This document shows, piece after piece, positions 27,800-36,591 of a stretch of DNA of 64,000 nt. The translations under genes and the position numbers were made by a program. The DNA lies in assembly GCF_018882465.1 (NCBI RefSeq), contig NZ_JACVOK010000001.1, positions 310,001 to 374,000 of the forward strand. Direction: 5' to 3'. Each line of letters begins with the position of its first letter. The first letter of the stretch is position 1. The notes under the pieces are model-generated. The model made no database searches. It worked only from the letters and a program-made list of their open reading frames with translations, and was not told the DNA's origin. Source of the stretch: Polynucleobacter sp. 73C-SIWE (GTDB lineage Bacteria; Pseudomonadota; Gammaproteobacteria; Burkholderiales; Burkholderiaceae).

Positions 27800-28732
27800 T
27801 TAAGGAGTCTGCATCATTTGCAGATACTTATTAAATCGCTTCTTACCAAATAAGAAAATTCCGAACTTCTTTGCTAATTTTAAAGCGCCGCTAGCCTTAG
27901 GTATAGGAGCATCCTCGATAATATCTCCCGGGGACTTAGTTTTATCGCAATTAATTAAGGCAGGGTTTATAAAAATACGGAAGCCTTTTTGACGTAACTC
28001 TCTGTGGTACGGCGTATGATCGGCGACATCTATTCCGCCAGCTAAATCATCAGTGCCAGCATATCTACCCGCTAGGAAAGCCTCGCGTCTATAAATACCT
28101 AGGCCACCAAAAGCAGAATCGACTTCTATAGGATCAGCTCTAGAATCAATTGCAGCCTGCTTACACCCTACTGAAATATGTTGTGCGGCTTTTTCATCCA
28201 AGATAGCTTCAAGTTGGCGCTTTTGCTCCCAGCAATCAATTGGGTTCCAGTAAGGGTGACTTAATGCCCAAATATCATAATACTCACCAAGCTGATTAGC
28301 GGTGACCACGTCCCACGGCTCATCTAAATCCCAGCATTGAGTAATTTTTTCACGAGTAATAAGGCCATTCATCCCATCCATATCTGCCATAGCAATAAAG
28401 TCTATGTTGGAGTATTTCAGATCAGCAGCAACAGCATCAATAATCAGATTGCGGCAATAGGCAATACGATCAGTTCGTTTGGAAAGTTTTTTACTTAAAT
28501 TTCCAACGCTAATAAAAGAGAAATTCTTAAACTCTTTTGAAAATTTCTCAAGTCGCAAAACTGTATCATCATCTGAATCACTTTCAACCACCAAACAAAA
28601 AACTTCTTTAAATTGGTCCAGACTACTTAGCAGCTTTCGAAAATCATCCTCAATTTGGCTAGACGCATTACGTACCGGTCCCGCCAATAAAATTTTGGCT
28701 TCAGCAATTGGTTTTCTATAGGCTTTTATCAT
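27800..28732 (-). CDS. Putative glycosyltransferase, CAP59-like
   Basis: A 310-residue GT-A-like protein. It starts with a beta-strand region (AKILLAGPVRNAS, 12-24). It has a metal/nucleotide-type motif ESDSDDDT at 50-57, an RTDRIAYCRNLIID segment near 86-99 and a DxD-like MADMDGMNG at 115-123. The ESxSxDxT and RIxYxxxxRN pattern resembles CAP59/CMT1-type mannosyltransferases, but that is from memory and untested. Donor and acceptor are unknown. The DNA here is more AT-rich than its surroundings, suggesting acquisition with the glycan locus. It lies between the GT10 gene and rfbB on the same strand. Confidence 0.6.
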   Translation of the reverse strand: MIKAYRKPIAEAKILLAGPVRNASSQIEDDFRKLLSSLDQFKEVFCLVVESDSDDDTVLRLEKFSKEFKNFSFISVGNLSKKLSKRTDRIAYCRNLIIDAVAADLKYSNIDFIAMADMDGMNGLITREKITQCWDLDEPWDVVTANQLGEYYDIWALSHPYWNPIDCWEQKRQLEAILDEKAAQHISVGCKQAAIDSRADPIEVDSAFGGLGIYRREAFLAGRYAGTDDLAGGIDVADHTPYHRELRQKGFRIFINPALINCDKTKSPGDIIEDAPIPKASGALKLAKKFGIFLFGKKRFNKYLQMMQTP

Positions 28733-28782
28733 GTTTGCTAGAGTAATAGGAGCATCTTATACGAAAGAGTATTTTATTATCA

Positions 28783-29859
28783 CTAAGCCAATGCAAAATC
28801 TTGAATAATTTTATTGATAACCACTTCAGCAAAAGATTCTGAACTGTAGCGCTCAAATTGAATGCTTTGCAAAAAATCTCTGGTAGCTTCTTGATGCCTT
28901 GAAAACTGAGTAGAAGTCATCGTTTTGAGATGTTCGTACAACTTAGAATAAGACCGATACTGCCGAAAGTCGATGAAGCATTCAGCCGGAATGGATTTAC
29001 TAATTTCAGCATCACCCCAATAGACTGGAATACAACCTGCAAATAGGCAATCAAAAATCTTCTCAGTGATATAGCCATGAATGTCTCGGGCATTCTCAAA
29101 GCAAATGCAAAACTTGGTCTTACTTAAAACTTCGTACTTTGTTTTTGCAGGGCCTTGATAGCTTTGAAACACTGGCTTTCCTAGCAACCAAGGAATAATC
29201 TTCTCCATGCGGTAACGAGCCTTACCTAAATGACCAAACCTTTTTTGTGGCACATTCCAGCCGTTACCATAAAGCTTAAAGTCATTAAGCGCATGTGCTT
29301 CAAACCACTTAATTGCTTTGACTCGCTCTGAATACAGCTCACGCTCATCCAAAAGATTCGCATGTCGATTGCTGCCAATCAAACATACAAAATCTTTACG
29401 CTGATTAAATTTCGGACTTTGGAAGTCAGGGCGGCTTTCTGCCGGAATTGGATTGGGATGATGGATTTCAATAAAACGATTAGGAGGAATAAAGCCTGCC
29501 TTGTCATCCCTCAAGCCATCATTCAATAACTTTTTGTCCCAAGTAAAAATAAAGTCAAACTGATTTAAATAGTAGTAACTAGCGTTTCTAGGGACCGTTA
29601 AGGGCGTTTCATACAAAATCAGATAATTCCTCTTGGCTGGAGATGCCACAAAATCAATTGATTCCACATACAGAGAAAAATCGGGGATGATGTGATTGCG
29701 CTCACTGACATCCGCAGTGTGCAAAGATATTCCGCTTTGGCGTCCCATGACATTCATAAGACGCATTGGCTCTAAGCAGTTGTCGCGGTTGCGAGGGCTG
29801 TGAAGATCAAAAATGTCATCGTCGCCGTTCTCCCACCCATAAATACTGCCATTCAGCAT
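28783..29859 (-). CDS. GT10-type (alpha-1,3/4-) fucosyltransferase-like protein
   Basis: A 358-residue protein. Its C-terminal half carries the GT10 donor-binding signature: CFENARDIHGYITEKIFDC (253-271) followed by GCIPVYWGD (275-283). An earlier conserved block, IGSNRHANLLDERELYSERV (161-180), fits the family's SNR...R motif. GT10 enzymes transfer fucose from GDP-fucose, often alpha-1,3 or alpha-1,4 to GlcNAc or Glc, though distant members vary. No heptad-repeat or membrane-anchoring C-terminus of the Helicobacter type is seen. It is divergent from a GT11 gene, 78 bases away. Confidence 0.75.
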   Translation of the reverse strand: MLNGSIYGWENGDDDIFDLHSPRNRDNCLEPMRLMNVMGRQSGISLHTADVSERNHIIPDFSLYVESIDFVASPAKRNYLILYETPLTVPRNASYYYLNQFDFIFTWDKKLLNDGLRDDKAGFIPPNRFIEIHHPNPIPAESRPDFQSPKFNQRKDFVCLIGSNRHANLLDERELYSERVKAIKWFEAHALNDFKLYGNGWNVPQKRFGHLGKARYRMEKIIPWLLGKPVFQSYQGPAKTKYEVLSKTKFCICFENARDIHGYITEKIFDCLFAGCIPVYWGDAEISKSIPAECFIDFRQYRSYSKLYEHLKTMTSTQFSRHQEATRDFLQSIQFERYSSESFAEVVINKIIQDFALA

Positions 29860-29937
29860 AAATTACCCATAAATTAGAATCTCGGGAAAACAATCAGGGC
29901 CTTTGACCCATCTAATTAATGCTTTAATTATAGGGAC

Positions 29938-30819
29938 ATGAAAATTACCACCCAAATCCAAGGCGGCCTCGGCAACCAACTGTTCCAGTATGCCACTGGA
30001 AAAGCCTTAAGCGAACGCCTCGGAGGGCAATTGCTGGTAGATATTGATTGGTTCAACCATGAGTGGATCGATGTTACCCCTAGAGAGTTTCTACTACCCT
30101 TCCTCAAGGTTCAACTTGAAACAACTCAAGTCTCCCCACCCATTCAATCTCCACGGAGATGGCGACGTATAGCCCAGCAAATTCTTCCGCTCAACCCCTA
30201 TGTGTTGAATGATCGACCCTACCGATTTAATCCCGCCCTCACTCAATTTAAACCATTTGAAAATCAAGATATTTATCTAATGGGCTATTGGCAATCATTT
30301 CGCTACTTTGACTCAATTCGCCAAAAACTCATTCATGAGATACGCCCCATTAACCAACTATCTCCGCAATACCAAATCTATTTGGAGAAAATAAAAGGCT
30401 GCTTATCTGCAATGATTCACATTCGCAGAGGAGATTATGTAAATTTACCAGTTGCAGCAAAAGCACATGGCTTTTTGGGCCTAGACTACTATCAAAATGG
30501 CATGCGACTGCTTTTAGAGAATGATGCTCATACTCACTTTTTTGTCTTTTCGGATGATCTGGATTGGGCAAAAGCGAATCTGCCACATCAAGAAAAAATT
30601 ACCTATATTGAAACTACTGATGAAAAAACCGCTCCAATTCAAGAATTATTCTTAATGACTCAATGTCAGCGGCACTTAATCGCAAATAGCTCCTTGAGTT
30701 GGTGGAGCGCCTGGCTTAGTGTTGATCAAAACCCATATGTCATTGCGCCAAAAGGATGGACTAACGATGTAGATAAGAAGTGGGATGATCTGCTGCCGTC
30801 ACACTGGCAAAGAATTTAA
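29938..30819 (+). CDS. GT11-type alpha-1,2-fucosyltransferase
   Basis: A 293-residue glycosyltransferase. It has the GT11 N-terminal motif GGLGNQLFQYATGKAL (9-24), the GDP-fucose-binding HIRRGDY at 161-167 and the C-terminal SSLSWWSAWLS motif near 252. The family transfers L-fucose in alpha-1,2 linkage, usually to galactose. It is the only plus-strand gene in this glycan block and so must have its own promoter in the 78-base gap. Its 3' end faces a GT2 gene across 11 bases. GDP-fucose would need Gmd (4.3 kb) plus a GDP-fucose synthase not present here. Confidence 0.85.
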   Translation: MKITTQIQGGLGNQLFQYATGKALSERLGGQLLVDIDWFNHEWIDVTPREFLLPFLKVQLETTQVSPPIQSPRRWRRIAQQILPLNPYVLNDRPYRFNPALTQFKPFENQDIYLMGYWQSFRYFDSIRQKLIHEIRPINQLSPQYQIYLEKIKGCLSAMIHIRRGDYVNLPVAAKAHGFLGLDYYQNGMRLLLENDAHTHFFVFSDDLDWAKANLPHQEKITYIETTDEKTAPIQELFLMTQCQRHLIANSSLSWWSAWLSVDQNPYVIAPKGWTNDVDKKWDDLLPSHWQRI

Positions 30820-30830
30820 AAAGCTCTAGC

Positions 30831-31757
30831 TTAGTAAACAAACTTACCGCAAAGCGATGCAAATATAGAAATAAGCAAGCGCTCAGTTCGAGTAAAGGGG
30901 GTCCAAATACCATTACTACGAAACTGAAAACGCGAATAGATTTGGTAATTAGCCCCAACTGAAATCCCAGGTATCTTTTTATTTAGCTCCAATAAAAATT
31001 GCCCGCCTGTTTTTAATCTGTCTGACCAAGGCAATCTTCTCGGAGTCAATTCGACACCAATCCCTAAAGAATCAAGATATTTAGCTCTACATCTATCAAA
31101 AATAGAATTTACGTTAGAGTTTTGAACTTGGCTAATTTGATTTGCATGCACTCGATAGGTAATTAGATTATTGGGCACATTGCCAAATGTGCATCCCTCC
31201 AAAGCCAAATTCACCCACATTGCATAATCTTCTGCTCCGTCGTTACCAGGTAAATAGGGGGTCTTTTTAAAAACTTCTGTACGCCCCATGACCGATGGAT
31301 TACATAGTGGGCTACATACAGAAATCATGGCACGAATGTCAGCATCCGAATGACGTTGTTTTGAGCGCTTAATCTTGCCTGTCTTTTGGTGAAGCACCCA
31401 ATGATCTGTTCCACAAAGGTCAAGATTATTAGATTGTAAATATTGTAGTTGCTCCTCTAGTCTCTGTGAGCTCGCTATATCATCCGAATCTAAAAAGGCA
31501 ACATACTTTCCCTGCGCCATGCTCACTAAGGAATTTCTGGCGCTAACTAAGCCCTGATTTTTCGAGAGAAATACTTTCTTTATACGAATATCTGAGTAAG
31601 AATCTATGATCTTGGCAGTCCCGTCGCTAGAGCCATCATCTAAGATAATCAACTCAAAGTTAGCAAAGGTTTGATTTAAGATACTCTCAATAGCAGCGGC
31701 AATGTATTTTTCTACATTAAATGCTGGCATCAAAACACTAATAACTGGTTGCGTCAT
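30831..31757 (-). CDS. GT2 family glycosyltransferase
   Basis: A 308-residue GT-A-fold transferase. The N-terminus ISVLMPAFNVEKYI and the LDDGSSDGT motif (about 41-49) are standard for GT2, with the DxD motif in FLDSDDIA near 90. No membrane helix is obvious, so it would act on the cytoplasmic face. The start overlaps the upstream stop by one base (TAATG), indicating coupling with the DUF6492-like gene. The sugar specificity cannot be told from sequence. Confidence 0.85.
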   Translation of the reverse strand: MTQPVISVLMPAFNVEKYIAAAIESILNQTFANFELIILDDGSSDGTAKIIDSYSDIRIKKVFLSKNQGLVSARNSLVSMAQGKYVAFLDSDDIASSQRLEEQLQYLQSNNLDLCGTDHWVLHQKTGKIKRSKQRHSDADIRAMISVCSPLCNPSVMGRTEVFKKTPYLPGNDGAEDYAMWVNLALEGCTFGNVPNNLITYRVHANQISQVQNSNVNSIFDRCRAKYLDSLGIGVELTPRRLPWSDRLKTGGQFLLELNKKIPGISVGANYQIYSRFQFRSNGIWTPFTRTERLLISIFASLCGKFVY

Positions 31758-32656
31758 TAGAGATAGCTCTGCAAATAGCGCCCAAAGCGCTTAAGGCGCT
31801 TAAGAAGTTGAGAGAGCAGAGACTTCTGGGATTGCCCAAGAGTAAGCTCTAATTCCCAAGCAGACTGATAAATAATGCCTAAATAATTTTGCGCCACATT
31901 AGTCTTCGTCTCACCTAAACGTCTCATTAAGAAATACTGCCAGTCATAGTGATAGGTTCGGAATAGAGGCTCAATCGCAATTAATGGAATCGCACGATAT
32001 TTCAGTAATGCTTCGCCATAAATTAAAGTCTCAGGTAGTTGTGGACCAATGAGCGCCCACAGACTTATGCCTTTGGGGTTTAGATACTCCCGCTCAAGTG
32101 ACTGCCATACTTTGGCAGACCAAATAAATGGAGCAGGAGCACAGTAAAAATTTGGCCCCTGACGATCAAATAGTGCTTTTACACGCTCTGCCTCCTGCCG
32201 AAGATCTCTTTCTACCTTTTCTTGGCCGCGATTGGTTGCCAGTTGAAAGAGCTCTTTATTCTGATGAAGCACGGTATAGGGTGTGCCGTCACCAGACATA
32301 AAATCAGATTGATAGAATTTCCGAATAAAAAGAGAGTCAGAGTCTAAACACAGGTAATTCTCCGCAAACCCTAGGCGCCAAAATTCCGATTTGATAATTT
32401 GCTGAGATAGGCCACCAGACATTGCTTGGTATTGTGCAAATTCAGCCTTAGGATTGGCAGCAACAATCTCTTCATCCGCAACCCAAATATATCCATCTTG
32501 ACCTAAGACCTCGTCCAACAGAGCTTTATCACTCTTTGGTGTGGAAATATAAAAATCTAAGTGGTCAGCATTAAATTGAGTAACAGACTCAAGCAGGCGC
32601 TTGAGGCGCAAAAAATCCCTTGAATAGGATTTACAGTAGAGAACAAAATCTTTCAA
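31757..32656 (-). CDS. DUF6492-like putative glycosyltransferase
   Basis: A 299-residue protein I recognise only loosely. It has a GT-A-like beginning (FVLYCKSYSRDFLRLKRLL), a segment LSQQIIKSEFWRLG near 83-96 and a likely DxD metal site in YLCLDSDSLFIRKF near 101-114. The pattern resembles proteins labelled DUF6492, found in surface-polysaccharide clusters. It ends with a Leu/Lys-rich helix. It is translationally coupled to the GT2 gene and follows the GT4-like gene by 21 bases, so a role in the same glycan is likely. The reaction is unknown. Confidence 0.55.
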   Translation of the reverse strand: MKDFVLYCKSYSRDFLRLKRLLESVTQFNADHLDFYISTPKSDKALLDEVLGQDGYIWVADEEIVAANPKAEFAQYQAMSGGLSQQIIKSEFWRLGFAENYLCLDSDSLFIRKFYQSDFMSGDGTPYTVLHQNKELFQLATNRGQEKVERDLRQEAERVKALFDRQGPNFYCAPAPFIWSAKVWQSLEREYLNPKGISLWALIGPQLPETLIYGEALLKYRAIPLIAIEPLFRTYHYDWQYFLMRRLGETKTNVAQNYLGIIYQSAWELELTLGQSQKSLLSQLLKRLKRFGRYLQSYL

Positions 32657-32677
32657 GCGATTTTCCTGTGGTAATTT

Positions 32678-34027
32678 TTAGCGAGCCTGCACCTGAGTCA
32701 ATATGGTATTTACTGCCTGATCTACGCCAATTGGCTTCCATGCAGGCACTATCAAAGACTTTGATTGCCAGTCTAACCAAATTCTCTCTAGTGCCATCGA
32801 AATACCCTCAGAATCGCCCTCAGCGCTCAAATAAGCACCGCGATCTAATAGCATTTGATCAAGTTGAGGGTTGCGATGGGTAATTCCCCAAATTGGCCTG
32901 CCAGTCCAGAGATAGTCATAAAACTTAGAGGGGATATATTCTGCGCACCACTCATCGTTGCCGTGCAGCAGAATCAATACATCGGCATCTTGCATCTTTT
33001 CTGCGACACGTTCGCGTCCTGATTTTCCGGTAACAGGATCAATCTCCAGTCTGCCATGCGCCAAGAGGACATCACCAAATCCAAACTCCTCAACAGCTGC
33101 TATCGATAACGAATCCAGTGGCGCCCCATATGCATGAACCCGAATACAGTCACGTGCTTGGGGATATTTTTTAAATAAAGGGACTAGGGCCTTGAGAATA
33201 GTTGAGAGCGAGCGATCATTTGCCAAGGAACCAAAATGACATAAATTGAATTTATCCGTGTACTCATGCGCTTGATTGGCTCTACGACTACCAGGCGGGT
33301 ATGCGCCTGGAGTCACTACAAAACCATGTGCATTATTTTGAGTATTAAGATTAGGATTACGTACTTTAGCGTAATGCAGAGCGCCATCAGTAAACCACCA
33401 GACCTTATCTGAATAACGAGTCAGTTGATTTTCTAGATAGTGTCGAAAACGTGCATCGCGATTCTTGGGCTTTTCAAAACCTTGATCATTTGGATCCTTG
33501 CGAATCACTAACGGATCATGCACCTCTGAAATGAGTTCAATACCCGTGGCTTTTTTTAACCAGATACCTGCTAAATGAGCTGACCAAGCACTGCCAACTG
33601 ATAGCACTACATCTACTTTGCCTGCTCGAATTAATCTGTAACCATGCAAGAAAGCTGGCAGCGACCAAGACCACTGACTGGAATAGCCTAAACAGAGCTT
33701 TTCAATCGCAATAAATGGGGCAAGCAATATTGAAACTGTTCTAGTTGTTAACTTATAAAACCAACCCCGCCCATACTTATTGGCAACCCAATGGCGAAAG
33801 TCAAAACGAAAACCAGAGGGTCCCCAAGCGATATATTGATAATGCGGAAAACGCTGATCCTTAAGTCCGGTAATCGCACTTAATACTATTGGCTCAATAC
33901 CGGCCTCTAAAAAATAGGGGATCTTATCGGTAATAGTCAGACTAGCAGCGCGACCATCCATATTGAAAGCATGGGACAAAATCAACCAACGCTTTTTTTC
34001 GGTTACTGCAGGAATATCCGCACTCAC
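32678..34027 (-). CDS. GT-B fold (GT4-like) glycosyltransferase
   Basis: A 449-residue protein with the layout of GT-B enzymes. The N-terminal half includes LILSHAFNMDGRAASLT and GKVDVVLSVGSAWSAHLAGIWL. The C-terminal half includes FNLCHFGSLANDRSLSTILKAL and the donor-binding region ADVLILLHGNDEWCAEYIPSKFYDYLWTGRPI. The last segment, with a Glu and PSKxYDYL, resembles the GT4 EX7E region. It is the first gene of the minus-strand glycosyltransferase run and starts 21 bases after pyrB. Donor and acceptor are unknown. Confidence 0.75.
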   Translation of the reverse strand: MSADIPAVTEKKRWLILSHAFNMDGRAASLTITDKIPYFLEAGIEPIVLSAITGLKDQRFPHYQYIAWGPSGFRFDFRHWVANKYGRGWFYKLTTRTVSILLAPFIAIEKLCLGYSSQWSWSLPAFLHGYRLIRAGKVDVVLSVGSAWSAHLAGIWLKKATGIELISEVHDPLVIRKDPNDQGFEKPKNRDARFRHYLENQLTRYSDKVWWFTDGALHYAKVRNPNLNTQNNAHGFVVTPGAYPPGSRRANQAHEYTDKFNLCHFGSLANDRSLSTILKALVPLFKKYPQARDCIRVHAYGAPLDSLSIAAVEEFGFGDVLLAHGRLEIDPVTGKSGRERVAEKMQDADVLILLHGNDEWCAEYIPSKFYDYLWTGRPIWGITHRNPQLDQMLLDRGAYLSAEGDSEGISMALERIWLDWQSKSLIVPAWKPIGVDQAVNTILTQVQAR

Positions 34028-34048
34028 TAAAAATCCCAGTTAGATTTT

Positions 34049-35005
34049 TTAATTACCAGCAACAATTGACATCACGGCCATACGCACAGCAATCCCAAAA
34101 GTTACTTGGTTCAAAATAACAGATTGAGGACCATCCGCAACCGTTGAATCAATCTCAACTCCACGATTCATTGGCCCTGGATGCATAACTATCGCATCCG
34201 ATTTAGCCAGAGCTAGGCGCGCAGGCGTTAAACCATATTGCTTAAAGAAGGCCTCTCCTTCGGGTACCTGCCCAGCTTCCATACGCTCTTTCTGGATACG
34301 CAATGTCATCACCACATCGACATCCTTCAGGCCCTCTTCCATGCTGTGATAAATCTTGACACCCAACATATCTAGATCGCTTGGCAGCAAGCTTTCAGGG
34401 CCAATAGCGCGAATCTCCTCGCAGCCCAATGTAGTCAGAGCATGAATATTAGATTTGGCCACCCTGCTATGCACAATGTCGCCAATAATCGCCACCTTCA
34501 AGCCTTTAAAATTCTGCTTAAAGTGACGCATCGTATACATATCCAGGAGGCCTTGGGTAGGATGTTGATTACTACCATCTCCAGCATTCACCACGTGCAC
34601 GTGCGAAGGTACATGGTTCGCAATTTCAATTGGTGCTTTAGAAACGCTATGCCGTACTACAAAGATATCTGCTTGCATCGCCACTAAGTTATCAATCGTA
34701 TCGAGAAGACTTTCGCCTTTAGCGGTAGATGAAGTAGAAATGTCTAAGTTAATAACATCAGCAGATAGACGTTTAGCAGCAATCTCAAAAGTGGTTCTTG
34801 TACGAGTTGAGTTTTCAAAGAAAAGATTGAAAACACTCTTACCGCGCAGCAAAGGAACTTTTCGAACTTCTCTAGAGGGGTCGGTAACACTGACAAACTG
34901 CTTAGCAGTATCCAGAATGTGTAGAATTTGCTCTTTAGGTAAACCCTCAAGAGTCAGAAGATGGGTTAACTCACCGGCTGAATTAAATTGATTCACCGCG
35001 CTCAT
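34049..35005 (-). CDS. pyrB: Aspartate carbamoyltransferase catalytic subunit
   Basis: Condenses carbamoyl phosphate with aspartate, the committed step of pyrimidine synthesis. The protein has 318 residues. The carbamoyl-phosphate loop STRTRTT is at 66-72. HPTQGLLDM near 142 and [11 protein letters not shown] near 274 complete the active site. The start overlaps the pyrR stop by one base. No pyrC follows; the glycan genes begin instead, which marks the boundary of the accessory region. Confidence 0.97.
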   Translation of the reverse strand: MSAVNQFNSAGELTHLLTLEGLPKEQILHILDTAKQFVSVTDPSREVRKVPLLRGKSVFNLFFENSTRTRTTFEIAAKRLSADVINLDISTSSTAKGESLLDTIDNLVAMQADIFVVRHSVSKAPIEIANHVPSHVHVVNAGDGSNQHPTQGLLDMYTMRHFKQNFKGLKVAIIGDIVHSRVAKSNIHALTTLGCEEIRAIGPESLLPSDLDMLGVKIYHSMEEGLKDVDVVMTLRIQKERMEAGQVPEGEAFFKQYGLTPARLALAKSDAIVMHPGPMNRGVEIDSTVADGPQSVILNQVTFGIAVRMAVMSIVAGN

Positions 35006-35505
35006 TATTCACGCTCCTCAAGCAGAAAGCTGAACTTGCCAGCCGCATCTTTTTCTAATACTAAAATTTGTTGGTCTGGAACCTGAATTGCTTCCCCCAC
35101 AAAATTTGCAGAGATAGGCAATTCACGTTTACCTCGATCGGCTAAGACCATTAACTCAACTTGGGCGGGTCGACCAAAGTCGAATAATTCATTCAATGCT
35201 GCTCTGACTGTTCTACCCGTAAGCAAGACATCGTCAATCAGAATAATATTTGCCCCATTCACATCAAATGGTAATTGAGTGGACATAGTGCTTGCCGTTC
35301 TCAAGGCAGTCATTCCTTTTTCTGCGTAATCATCCCGATGAAAGGCGACATTAATTACACCAAAGTGGGGCAGATTTAAATCTTTTGCTAAGCGCTCTGC
35401 AATCCATGCGCCACCCATAGCCAAACCAGCCAGCTCAAAAGGTCCGCATTGCATCCTGCTTTGCAAGTTTTCTAGTAATTTTTTGTATAAGGATTCAGCG
35501 TTCAT
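35005..35505 (-). CDS. pyrR: Bifunctional PyrR / uracil phosphoribosyltransferase-like protein
   Basis: Phosphoribosyltransferase-fold protein of 166 residues. The PRPP loop [17 protein letters not shown] is near 86-102. In Bacillus, PyrR binds pyr leader RNA and causes attenuation. In betaproteobacteria the regulatory role is less clear and I see no PyrR-binding hairpin here. It is coupled to pyrB and 16 bases from ruvX, suggesting one yqgE-ruvX-pyrR-pyrB operon. Confidence 0.93.
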   Translation of the reverse strand: MNAESLYKKLLENLQSRMQCGPFELAGLAMGGAWIAERLAKDLNLPHFGVINVAFHRDDYAEKGMTALRTASTMSTQLPFDVNGANIILIDDVLLTGRTVRAALNELFDFGRPAQVELMVLADRGKRELPISANFVGEAIQVPDQQILVLEKDAAGKFSFLLEERE

Positions 35506-35521
35506 TCTTTATATCCGGTGC

Positions 35522-35932
35522 TTATTTGTTTTCTGCAAAATACTGCTCCAAAATGAGCGCGGCAGAATGCGCATCTAGATTGTCGTGCATCTGAGGATCG
35601 CCCTCTAAAACTGCTGATGTATAGCGCTCATCCACCCAAATCACTGGTAAATTGAAGCGCCCGTGTAACTGATTGCCAAAGCGCTTAGCCCGAGCAGTCA
35701 TTTCATGTTCAGCGCCATCAGGATGAATGGGAAGGCCCACGACAATCTGATCGGGTTGCCACTCTTTCAAAAGGCTTTCAAGCTCTTTAAACAGTCCATC
35801 TGCATTTGGAGCGGCAATAATCTTCAACGCCTGACTTGCTCTTGTCTCTGTATTGCCTACTGCCACACCAACCCGACGCGTTCCATAATCAAAAGCCAGT
35901 ATCGTCATCGGCTTATTGATTGAGTCAGGCAT
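35522..35932 (-). CDS. ruvX: Putative pre-16S rRNA nuclease (YqgF/RuvX)
   Basis: RNase H-fold protein that trims the 5' end of 16S rRNA in ribosome maturation. From the ATG at 35932 the protein has 136 residues. GGGGAGG six bases before this ATG supports it over a later one at 35908. The conserved acidic residues appear in LAFDYGTRRVGVAVG (Asp) and WVDERYTS (Asp-Glu). The start overlaps the yqgE stop by eight bases. Confidence 0.94.
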   Translation of the reverse strand: MPDSINKPMTILAFDYGTRRVGVAVGNTETRASQALKIIAAPNADGLFKELESLLKEWQPDQIVVGLPIHPDGAEHEMTARAKRFGNQLHGRFNLPVIWVDERYTSAVLEGDPQMHDNLDAHSAALILEQYFAENK

Positions 35933-36569
35933 GCCCTGCCTCCCCAGATAAATGCGAGGGATCAAAGCCTAAATGACTCATGGCCTTTTCATAGCGCTGA
36001 CTTGAGGGCGTATCAAAAATAATATCGACCATTTGTTGGCGTGAGAGCGGTACATTCATCCACCCATTTAAAGTGATCTCTTCTTCAAGCTGTCCAGCAC
36101 TCCATCCGGCATAGCCTAAGGTCATCAAAAACTTGCGGGGTCCATTTCCGATGGCAACAGCCTCCAAAACATCTTTAGAGGTCGTCATAGTTAATCCACC
36201 GGGGATAATTAATGAAGAGCTATAAGATGGGCTCGGAATAGATTCATGCAAAACAAAGCCGCGCTCTACCTGCACTGGACCACCAAAATACACTGGCTGA
36301 TCTAATAAGGGTGTAATTTCTAATTTCAACTCAATCTTGTCAAATAAAGTTCCAAGATCCAATTCAGTTGGTCGATTCACCACCAAGCCCATTGCACCCC
36401 TATCAGTATGCTCAAAAAGATAGATCACAGACCTTGCAAAATTAGGATCGTCCATACCAGGCATGGCAACTAAAAATTGGTTTGCTAAATGGCTGGCTGA
36501 AAAAGAAATTGATGGTTCTGGCACAGACGCTGGGTCTGAAGCAGAGGGTGCTTTTTTAGCCGAAGTCAT
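35925..36569 (-). CDS. YqgE/AlgH family protein
   Basis: UPF0301 protein of 214 residues. The hallmark N-terminal block FLVAMPGMDDPNFARSVIYLFEH is followed by GAMGLVVNRP. A Ser/Ala/Pro-rich N-terminal extension of about 30 residues precedes it. The function is unsettled; AlgH was named for an effect on alginate regulation in Pseudomonas. It is consistently found next to ruvX, as here, and overlaps it. Confidence 0.92.
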   Translation of the reverse strand: MTSAKKAPSASDPASVPEPSISFSASHLANQFLVAMPGMDDPNFARSVIYLFEHTDRGAMGLVVNRPTELDLGTLFDKIELKLEITPLLDQPVYFGGPVQVERGFVLHESIPSPSYSSSLIIPGGLTMTTSKDVLEAVAIGNGPRKFLMTLGYAGWSAGQLEEEITLNGWMNVPLSRQQMVDIIFDTPSSQRYEKAMSHLGFDPSHLSGEAGHA

Positions 36570-36591
36570 ATCAGTCTATTTTACAGAATAT

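Noticed and set aside
35506..35521. PyrR-dependent attenuator near pyrR
   Set aside because: The gaps around ruvX, pyrR and pyrB are too short for an attenuator and show no anti-terminator hairpins.
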